The translations under genes were made by a program, and so were the position numbers. This document shows, piece by piece, positions 12,501-24,200 of a DNA stretch of 64,000 nt. The first letter of the stretch is position 1. Every line of letters begins with the position of its first letter. The DNA comes from Nematostella vectensis (taxonomy: Eukaryota > Cnidaria > Anthozoa > Actiniaria > Edwardsiidae), in NCBI RefSeq assembly GCF_932526225.1, contig NC_064041.1, forward strand, positions 6,717,042 through 6,781,041, read 5' to 3'. Below the pieces are notes generated by a model that saw only the letters and a list, made by a program, of their open reading frames with translations, ran no database searches and was not told where the DNA came from.

Positions 12501-14044
12501 TGCCTATTGTCATCGAATGGCGTAAATTTCACCCGAAATGAAGCCATTTGGGTCTACGGTATCGTTAAGCTGTAAATAGCTGGCTAGAATAACACGTTAT
12601 GTACTTTCCCTTTCTCCTTTTTTGCCTTTTTAATATGTTGCCTTTTTAATCATTATGCGTATTTTAGGAACGCACAATGAGTCTTTATTTTTTTTTTACT
12701 GGTAGCCAAAGCTCTATTTGTCTCTATTGTGACCACGGTGACAATATATGGAAGTCATAAAAAATAGAAAAAAAAATTTTGTTTGGTCTTGTGTTATTCA
12801 TGTCTTACATTTTGCATGTTCTTTGTCCGTTTTTAGGCTGTTATTTTTATTTATCCATTTGCAAACACATCAAGATATATGAATGTTGGAAACTTATCCA
12901 GAGTATGCCGCACGTTTCTTCCATAATACTCTAAGCGTCCAGCTTGACGAAACCACAGGGCCACACGATTGCAACCAAGTTGCAAACGGTTGAAATATAA
13001 ACGTCTCTCTTTTGCATTTCTATGTTTTTCGTAGATTGTTAACCGTAATAACAATATAGACATATAGAGAGCTTAGTTTGGGTTACCTGTGTTAAGTGAG
13101 ATGCCCCGATTTTTAACGATTTTAATGTTCTTCTTGCATTTAACTAATAATAAGAATTAGATTTCAGCTTGTAAATGAGGCGGACCTAGTTGAAAGATTC
13201 AGTGATCTGCACGAATATGCTGAGATATCATTGGACTTCAACCTCGGCTTAAACCACTTTACAGTAGTCTTTGAGTGCATTCAGCCTAGAAGACTATTAC
13301 GCCCGGTGAACCTGCTGTCACAGAGCTCCGCTGACCATGATTTGAGGGTGACCTGGGAAACCAATGGCTTGATTAGCGTTCGACTGCACGTGACCAAGAA
13401 TGATTTTCAAGTGACCTACACCTCGAAAACGTAAGTGACAGATATTTGTCATGTCGCGTAAAATCGGTGTTTAAGTAGTCTTATCTAAGTATAGAATGGA
13501 TGGAGCTCATCATTTACTTCCGTGTTATGTATTTTTTTATGTATCCTGTGTTGCATATAGTTTTATATTTGTTATCAGGCCTATTGCGGATGAAACGACG
13601 CCGGTAGGTTTCACTTGGGACTCACACACTCGCAAGGGTGTATTTTACATCAATGGCGAAGATGAGTCGGCGATACCCTGCACAGACAAGTGGGCCGACT
13701 CCCTAGACGACAGGTGATAGAGCGAATGCTCCCCTCCATCCCATTCCCCGTAACCTGGATTCGAGTGCATATCAATATTTGGGTGACCTTCAAACGGTCA
13801 ATCTCTGGGAGGCCTGGGTCTAAGGGCTTTTCAAGATTAGTTTGATGAAAATTTAACCAAGCTGTCAGGTTTTTTTGGACAAATTCTTGCCACGAGTCTC
13901 AAATTGACAGGAATCAGCATTTTTCACCATATTTTCTGGAGATCAGGGAGCGGGAAAACTTTAGCTCTTCTAAATATGGGCATCAATGACCATATAAGGC
14001 AATGCAAACGAAGGACACTATCCTTGGGGAATATGTTTGATATG

Positions 14045-14075
<31 letters not shown>

Positions 14076-17000
14076 GGGGGCAGTGGGTTTGGGGAGGGAG
14101 GGTTGTTTATCCATTTATCGGGTTGTTTTCAAAGAGACATCTTGTTCTAGCACGCAGCCAAGTTACCCCACCCCTACCCCACCCCCACCCCTACAGTATC
14201 AAGTATTAAGTTAACAATGGTTCAAACTGCGTCCAACAATAATTTGAAATATAAATACAAATACTCTTCCTTTGTGAAGGGGGCGTAAGGTTTTGCGGTG
14301 ATGCGGTTTTGCCTTAAATCTGGCGCGGGTTTCTTTTCTTTATTTTTTTTTTTTGGGGGGGGGGGGTTATTCCGCGGTATTGCGGTTTCTCTATCACTGA
14401 GCGGTTTTGGCTTATTTTTCCGGTTTTGCGGTTTTTGTCGTTTTTCGGAGAGGTTTTTGCACCCCCTTACGCCCTCTCCTTCGTGTGTTTCAGATGCCGT
14501 GAACTGTACGAGGAGCGGCAAGCCCGTGTCCAGCTGGTTGAAAGATACATCGAGAAACATATGTTTAGTGCTGACGACATTTGTGTAACTGAGCTGCGAA
14601 TCGCCAAAGGAGTTTTACCTCCTATCTTCTTTGAAAGAGAATATTGTAAGTGTGATGGTTGCCGGTTCCACATTGCACGATCTCGTTTCTTCCTTGGAAC
14701 ACATTTAAATTGCTTCATATTTAAAATCCCCACCAGTGCAAAGAAAGATTAATGATGCATACAGCCCGGAAGAAGCAGAAAAGAACATTACTCCTTACAG
14801 CCTTTGTTCATACGAGAATCCCATGATAATGGCATTCAGGGTGAGTGACAACTAATAATGTTGTACCATTGGATAGAACTTGGTCTATCCACACATGCCA
14901 TGGTCATCTAAATATTCACTATGCGATGAAGCTGTAACACGATAAAACCCTACTCTATAGCTCTGACGAGTCTGGATTGAAAAAGGGGAGATGTGAGTTT
15001 TTACTGCTGTGCTAATAAAGTTCTCTAAATGTATAAAAAAGAGTCAATTGCGGTAGACTACTTGCAGCCCCTCCCTTGGCGAACGTCAGTAAAATACGGG
15101 CCGTTTGGCATGTGGTGATCTAGAACCGCGCGCGCAACATGAAAATATTTTTCTCGTTTCGTTACAGACGTCCATCAAAAGGGGGCGGGGCTGCCAGCAG
15201 TCTTTCAATGCACACACTTAAAGCCGCATTGTCACCAGTTTACTTCCGGAGGTCCGACGGAAACCTCAACCGTTACAAGGCAAAAGAATCTATTAAAATC
15301 CGAGATATTAAACAGGCCATCCGCTCTAAATTATCATTCATATCGTCAAAGAAACTTCCAATAAACACACTGCTTTCAATATTTTGAAATATTTTTCGCA
15401 TTTTCCGTTAAAAATCATCGGATATTGTTACGTATTCGACCGGAAGTAAACTGGTGACAATGCTGCTTTAAAAAAAAATCTCAACACACACACGCAAAAT
15501 ACTAGAAAAACCTTGTTTGTTGAATTGCTTGGTTTATAGCTACAATCCGTGTTGCGCAAAAGAGGCCGGGACGACCTTACATGGGCACAGCAGCGTTTTG
15601 ATGACTTGGCGGATTCCGTGGAGCAGTTTGCAGTGGATTTTATCGGGCAGACTGAAGGAGAGGGTTCAATGGAGTTCGTGGACGAAACCATCCAACAAGC
15701 ACTACTCTATGAACAGAAAAAGGTAGATAAAAATCAAAATACATCACTTTCATCATCACCTCCCGCATAATAGCAATCAACATTGCTGCCTATATCATCA
15801 TCATCATCATCATTATCATTATCATAATCATCAACATCACCACCATCATTATCAACTGATTAGATAATTACATTCATCATAAAAACATCACCGCCTTCTT
15901 GATTATTATCATATTAAACATCATCAATTATTATCTTAATCATATCATCACTTTTTTTCAGTTTCTAGCCCAGCCCAATATCCATCGCCTGGTTGAGAGA
16001 CAATGGAGTGGAGCTTTGTTTGGCGATGCGAAAAAATTTAATTTGCTTATGTTTCTGTTAATTGTCCTGGAGTCGCTTTTCTATCCATTCTTATTACCAC
16101 TTTACTGCTGTACTTGTTCAGGTGAGAGATGTTTAGTCCAAAATTCCACCGTTAGACAGTTTGCAACAAACAAACTCGCCACCATAATAAAACAGTCAAA
16201 AATTTCCTTGCAGATTCTTACTTTACGTTCATGCTCAATCCAGTGGTACGTTTTACGAAGGACTTACTGAGTCAACTCGCTTTCATCGGGCTTCACATGG
16301 CGGTCTGCCTGTCCCCTTCTAGTGTCCAGCCCATCCCGGTCGAGTACGTCATTCTTGTTTTTTTTCTCGGTCGCATATTGGCTGAGGTACAACAGTACCA
16401 GCGGTCACGATCTAAAATATACTTCCGGTGAGTTGTTTAAACTGCCTTTATGTCACTCAATTGCGTTGTCTTTAAAGAGCCTTGCTCAGCCCTAGTTATT
16501 GTTTTCATTCAATATTGAAGGATCAATTACTTGATAGATTTTCGATATGACCAAATGAATACGAAGTTCGACATTTCTTTTTCTTTTAATACAATCGAAA
16601 ATATTGCTTTTCCATTCAGACGGGTGTTTTTTTACACTCTCATGCGGGTCTATCTCGGAAGGTTAAAGTATCCGTCCTCCTCGAGTTTTCGAAAAAAAAG
16701 ACGTATCGATTGATAAGATGACATGATGACATAATGATGACATGAAGACATAATAAATAATGATGACATGATGTCATAATGATGACATGATGGCATAACG
16801 ATGACATAATGATGACATAATAAATAATGATGACATAATGATGACAAAATGATGCCATAATGATGACATGAAGACATAATGATGACACGATAATATAATG
16901 ATGACATGAAGACATAATGATGACATGATGACATAATGATGACATGATGACATAATGAGGACATGATGACATAATGAGGACATGATGACATAATGAGGAC

Positions 17001-20000
17001 ATGATGCCATAATGAGGAGATGATGTCATAATGATATGTCGCATGTTATTTTCATTTAAGCGACATGTGGAACTACCTGGATATGGCAATCATCTTATGC
17101 TACATAACCATAGTGATTGTCCGGATTGTGACCATGGCCAAGTCCGGTCCAGTACAGGGTAATAATCTGCTGGCTGGTGTCATGTATCTGTACGGCATCA
17201 ACACGCTGTTCTTGATCTTACGATTGTCCAGCGTACTGGAGCTCAACCGAACGACAGGTTGGTTAGCTATATTAGAAACTCTTTTATTATATTTTATAAT
17301 CGTCGTCGTCGCAGTAGTCGTCGTCGCCGTCGTCACACTACCACCATCACCATCAAGACTGCCATCACCATCACCATCACCACCATCACGACTGCCATCA
17401 CCATCATCACCATCAACATCATCACCACTACCATCATCACCACTACCATCATCACCACTACTATCATCACCACTACCACCATCACCACTACCACCATCAC
17501 CACTACCACCATCACCACTACCACCATCACCACTACCACCATCACCACCACCATCACCACCACCATCGTCATCTCCACTACCACCATCACCACCACCATC
17601 ACCACCACCATCACCACCACCATCGTCATCTCCATAACCACCACCACCACCATCGTCATCTCCATAACCACCACCATCATCACCACCACCATCGTCATCT
17701 CCATAACCATCACCATCACCACCATCACGACTGCCATCACCATCATCACTATCACCATCATCACCAAAACCATCATCACCATCACCATCATCACCACTAC
17801 CATCATCACCATCACCATCATCACCACTACCACCATCACCACTACCACCATCACCACTACCATCATCACCACTACCACCATCACCACCATCATCACCACC
17901 ACCACCATCACCACCATCATCACCATCACCAACATCATCACTATCACCACCATCATCACCATCACCATCATCACCATCACCATCTATCACCATCACCATC
18001 ATTATCCACACCATCCATCACCATCTACACCATCATCACCACCATCATTATCACTATCACCATCACCACCACCACCACCATCATTACCATCATCATCATC
18101 TATCATCACTTTCATCATCATCATCACGATCGCCATTATTTATTTCACTGACTGCCGTTTTTTTTTTGCATTAGGTCCCCTCCAATTGGCACTGATGCGG
18201 ATGCTCGTCGATTTGTGGGTCATTATCGTCCAGTTTGTTGTTGTTATTCTCGCATTTTCTTTCGCCATCACTAAGATCTACTTTGCACAGCGGGATCTGG
18301 CTTTAGGTCATGCGCAAGCTAATGTGACTTACTCCGGGTGAGTGTGTAAAACGAGAGATAACTGGGTCGGAAAATTGGCGGAAAATAACAAGAAAAACAA
18401 GAAAATTCCCTGAAGAGCTATGAATCCGGCAAAAACTTTCTTTAAACCCTTTCTTCACCCCCGTTTTTTGGAACTCCTAGGTCCGCCCCTGGATAGGAAA
18501 GACACAATGAGGAGTAAATTAATGTATTTTATTTTAAATCTATTGATTTATCTTATACTGTATTTGTTTTTTTGTAGCTTCTGTCCCTTTGATGGAGGAA
18601 ACTGGTAAGTGATTTGAACTCCTAAAATTAAAATTCTTCCTTCCCTATTTATTCCCATCATTAATCACTAAAAACGTTGTTCGTGTTTACTTTTCTTTTT
18701 TTCTAGATTTTCTAGAACTTTTCCTCCTCTATTTCCTCTGCTGTATAACCATATTCCTCTTTGATTTTCTTATCTACCAAAGCTTAGAAAAGACGGCAGA
18801 AAGCCTTGTTTGGTCACTGTTCGGTCTGACAGACCTTGACTCGATAGCAACGAATGATAAGTCAGCCAGCAGCCTAGTGTACTATCTATACGCGATCTTT
18901 CTTGTCATCTGCGTCATCATGTTGCTCAACACACTGGTCGCCTTGCTCAATAGTACGTACGAGGACATCAAGGTAACTATGGGGGTTGGGTAAGGTTGCA
19001 CTACTAGGGTGGGGCGGGGAAGAGGCTGGTGTCACTGGTTTCCTTGCTCAACACTACCTATGAGGGAGGAGATCAAGTTAACCATGGGAGTAGGATAGGG
19101 GCTTACGGTTTTACCATATAGGATAGTACCTCATTAATATGTATGATGAGTTCAGTAACACCGTCTCAATAGACCCCTCTACGACAGAACCACTTCCGGT
19201 ATTACCATATAGGGTGATACCGCTGGACTTTTATCGGGCACAAATGATGACGTCACTTTCGCCGTCTTAACCCCGCTTCATTAGACATCACTAACTACTA
19301 TTAACTTGTTATACTAGTTAAAGTTCCTTGGCGGCGACGACAACGAAAACACCACACCCACAAACAACCAAACTGGTTTCTGGGCCGGATTGACAGGAAA
19401 GGGAAAGGGCCCTGGGAACGAGGTTGACTAACAACAACATCAAAACAGCAACCGTAAACAATGTCAACAAGTAGCGTTGTCGTAATGGGAATATTGTATT
19501 CATATGATTATCAGTCGAACTCAGACACCGAGTGGAAGTTCGTTCGTGCTTTGTACACCGACCAGTATAACCGTTGTCACCCATTCCCGCCACCCATCAA
19601 CCTCGTTACGGTGCCCCTCGCGTGGTTACTTGAGAAACTCAGAAATGCTGATTGTGTCAAGAGGATGGCTGAAGACTCCAAATATGGTTAGTTATTCCTC
19701 GAGCAAAATTGTTCTTTTTGTAGATGTTTAATCTCTTTTGGCCCAGGGTTTGCTAAGGGGGAGGGGGGGTGGTATCATAAGGATTGTATTTACGAAAATT
19801 CTTCATCAGAAATAACCAAGAGGGGGAGGGAGGGTGGGTTCATGGTTGCGCGCGTATCCTACCTTCTACTTGCCTGGAGTCATGTGTAATTATTACTTAC
19901 AAGATTTTTGTGAAGGTTTTGTTCTTCTTCAGGTTTTTCTCTATTTTTCACTATTATCTTATTCCCATTTTTTTTTCTGTTTCAGGGATTATTCGCCATT

Positions 20001-21203
20001 ATGCCAAAAATATACTCAACGCCGGTCAACCGCCTGATCACGTTCACGGTGAAGTGTTCTTGAGGTTCGTTGGAATATCTTCCTACACTAGGTGGTCACT
20101 CAGCCTGTGTTATTGGGAAAACACCAAGAAACGTTACTTGGAAAAGTTCGGAGAACATTTTCCCGGCCAAGGTTGGTAATCTTTGTACATGAATGGCACA
20201 GACTGGACACCAACAGCTAATCCAAAACGCAGACGAAGGGGAATTTGACTCCAAAATTCCACGAAAGAAACACTCGAAAGCCTTTTCTATAGCTTCATCT
20301 GTAAAGTCCACTTCGTACGAGATTTTAGACCAGCTGTTCCCCGCCAGTCTGTGGCATTTTGGATGCGTGCGCAACATAGTGAAAAGGGTCTAAAAAGGTT
20401 GTTTCTCACTAGGAAGCACAGCTAGGCCACGCCCCTACTGTTTATTTCTCGTAGTTTTGAAAATATCGGGGGGAGGGGGGGTCACGTGCCCTCCTTGCCC
20501 CACCCACTACTACGGCCCTCTTATGTTGTTACTTCCCTGAAGATTTGATTTACGATCAAACTAATTTTGCGAGTATTTAATTATATAGTTTTGCGAGTAT
20601 CAATAATCTCTAGATCCTATCTACAATAGTTATAATACGGTTGCAATAAACAGTTAAGGCAGTAATTGGAAAATATATATATACATATATATATTTAATT
20701 ATATAGTTTTGCGAGTATCAATAATCTCTAGATCCTATCTACAATAGTTATAATACGGTTGCAATAAACAGTTAAGGCAGTAATTGGAAATATATATATA
20801 TATATATATATAGTAGTGTGAAGAAAGACGCTACGATTCCCAATTTTTAGACATTATTAAAAATTTACTAAACGTTTCGGCCCTTCGGCCTTCTTCAGTA
20901 TAAAATAAGTTAAAAAGATAAAAAATACAATGGGCTTAAAACTACATCCTTATATACTTACAACTTGTGAATTCTTTAAATATAGTGTACTTAAATTACA
21001 CCATTTTAACGGCGATTACAAATTGTTGATAAAGCTATGTGTTATTGAAATGAATTCGGTTTTTCGACTTATACTCCCTGCGTTTATTTAGACCATGGGG
21101 AGCCAAAGTAAATAATTGCATCATCCAGTACGCTTCTCTATTGAGAAGAACACTGTCTAGACCAATCAGATCCTGCCTAGCTATTGTTTCAATTACAATG
21201 AAG

Positions 21204-21242
<39 letters not shown>

Positions 21243-24200
21243 CTCCAAATTCAAAGCAATATTTACATAAATCGCAATTTGAGTTATTATTTATCTTGGA
21301 CATGGTTTCACCAAAAAGATTGATACATCTATGGTCGCACCTATAGTGGTTCAAATGGTCAATCCGAGAAATTTCGTTTTGATAATCCGAGAGAAAAAGA
21401 TCTTGCTTTCTAAAGATCCGAGAACGGATCTGGTACGTATGTAAAACAAAGAGAGCGCTGCAAGTGTCTTCAACAGATGAGTGTTGTAAATATTAATTGG
21501 AAATTACTCTCCAGCGCAGATCGTCGCTTTAAGCTTTCATGGTTTGAGCCGCTGGATCATGTCTAGAGTGTTGTTTAGCAATATACTTCATGTAATTAGA
21601 TATCAGGAACTCGATTGACAAATCGTATTAAATTTGCAAATGACATACACGAAGTACTAGCCTTGTCGAATGACAGAATTGGAAATCCGGGATTCTGCAA
21701 ACATTTTGAAGTTTTCTTGCGAATGAAACGATGTATTTTCAATTGCAAACAATAACAAAGGAGTGGTTGAACGACATTCTTTAATGTGATGTACATGTTC
21801 TAGTTGATATTCTATAATGGTTATTTACAGACGATGCCAACATCGCCAAAGTGTACGAAGAGCTGGTAAACACTAGAGACAGAGTAACACGCTTACTCGC
21901 CACGAGCCTTTCAGAACCGACCAGTCCACCTGAGGTAAGTCATGAACTTGACTCTACGCCCTGTATAAACCGACCATCTCAGCTGAGGGGAATAGTCATA
22001 AACTTTACTCTACGCCCTGTATAAACCGACCTGTCCACCTGATGTAAGTCATGAACTTGACTCTACGCCCTGTATAAACCGACCACCTCAACATGTACTT
22101 GATTCTACTCAGTGAAAAAGTGGAACGAGTGACCCCCTTTAAATTTGTGAATTGCCCCATTAAACCAAAATATTTTCGTACTTAGACATGGCGTACAAGC
22201 AGAGGGATGCTGGTGAGAAACTCACTGCTCATGCGCACTGCAAACGAAGGCCATATGGACGCACATGTTAATGGATGTCCAAGCTACGGCCAGGGGATCC
22301 CTGCTGAAAATGCTATTGCACATAACATGACCCCCCTGACCGAGAAAAATCCAAGTTTTGAGGTAGGTTTAATCATCGTCGCCGTCTTCCTCCTCCTCAT
22401 CATTGTTGGTCGTCGTCTCCGCCATCATCATCAACATCATTTTAGTTAACATTATCATCACATGTTATCATTATCATCAACATTATCATTGTAGTCATTC
22501 ATCATTATCATTATCAACATCAAAATCATTGTAGTCATTATTGTCATCATCGCCACCACCACTGCCATAATAATAATGGGTTTGATGATCATGATGATGA
22601 TGATGATGATGATGCTAATATTATCGACCATTAACAACACGTCAACATCATCATCAACTTCATCGCCAAGATCGCCATCAACATTCTCAACAACATCCTC
22701 GTCTTCGGCATCTTCATCAACCTGCAACCCAATCATTTATAGCCATCCTATCTGTTATCATCCTTGTATAGACAGCAACTGACAGTGCTGATTTTTAAAT
22801 GTATACTGGCCTCACCACCCCCCTCCCCTCCCCCTCTTAGGTATACATAAAACACGTAGACGATGTCATCGAGATGTTTGTGGGCGTCGTTCCCGAGGGT
22901 TACCCGCTGTGCGAGCCACCTGGGCTGATCGCGGGCTCTGTTGCCTATCTCGCTAAGGATTCTGGGATCGTTATGACCGGGGCTTCGTTTGATAAGGTGG
23001 ATGGAGTGGAGCAGAAATGCAAAAGTGAGTCAGGTCGTGTAATCGTCATGCTGATGCACATTTCCATCAATGTCAATTTTGTATATACCTATTTAAAAAA
23101 ACGTTGTCAGTGCGAAACGGCAAATGGCGATTGGCAAATGGCAGTTCTAGGACCGAAAGGAACCATGGGTCTCATTAAATTTCTACTAAATGCTGAAGAA
23201 TATGGATAAATCAAACAATTATCCATTAAATATCATCAATGTATGTCTCTGACATTGCTAGACTTTATTTAACACCTATAGTTTTACGAGTGATTAGTAC
23301 ACAGAAGCACCGTTCGGGCTTAGAACTGCCATTTACTATTTGCCATTCGCCATTTGCACTGACAACCTTTTTTGAAATAGGTGTATATACCATATGTACC
23401 TTAGGCCCAATTCATAGTTCGCGCTTATGCCGCGCCGAGTCTACTTGATTGGATTGCGCACATGAATAGTTTGACGTCTAAATCAATTGAGTTCGGCACG
23501 GCAGAATAAAGTCAGGCACGGCACTAAGCGCGGCTGCAACAAACGTGCTATGCACAGCAAAAGCACCACACCGATTCAAACATCGAGCGTATGATGTGCC
23601 CAGTCTCGTTCCCAGGGCCCTCTCCCTTTCCGATCCTGCCATTTGATCCCGCTGACCCAAATATGACAAGAACGGGAGAGGGCCCTGGGAACGAGGCTTT
23701 GATGTGCCATACCAAATGCCATGTTTACTACTCAAAACCTATTTTGAGTGCTACTCATTTAGTGCGACAACGAACACAAATTAAGAAACATAGATTATAC
23801 GGTTAAGGGATCATGTTCATCAATATGCAATGGTTTCCCCTAATACTGATCAGAGATGATTCCGTAAAAGATTATATACTCTAATAGGTCATGGAGTTCC
23901 TTAATTACACATACAAATATAAAACACACAGGGAAGGAGCATTAGAAAGTTGAAAGGAGGTGGGGAGGTTTCAGTCGTGCATGATTTTTATTTTTTTATT
24001 TTTTTTTTCTGTCTGGTTTGGGCTGCATGCATTTTTTTTCTCAGGCTTTTCACAATGTATGCATTTCCTTACCCACACCCACCCTTACATTTTCTAATGG
24101 TCCGTCTCTTCGACCTCATGAATGTCTGACACCGCGATTCTTTTGAAAAATGGAACAACCCTTATGCAATGATATTTCATTTATGAAACAGCCTCTGGCG

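Noticed and set aside
17100-18341. Long open frames of 190-360 codons on both strands (Gly-Asp, Thr-Ile, Met-Val repeats)
   Set aside because: They follow the trinucleotide satellite in every frame and overlap a spliced intron of the channel gene.
20215-20393. 66-codon plus-strand frame AQTGHQQLIQNADEGEFDSK...
   Set aside because: Looks protein-like, but it falls inside the intron 20048-21831, has no acceptor in the right phase and ends in a stop. It might be an unused or alternative terminal exon; not supported enough to list.
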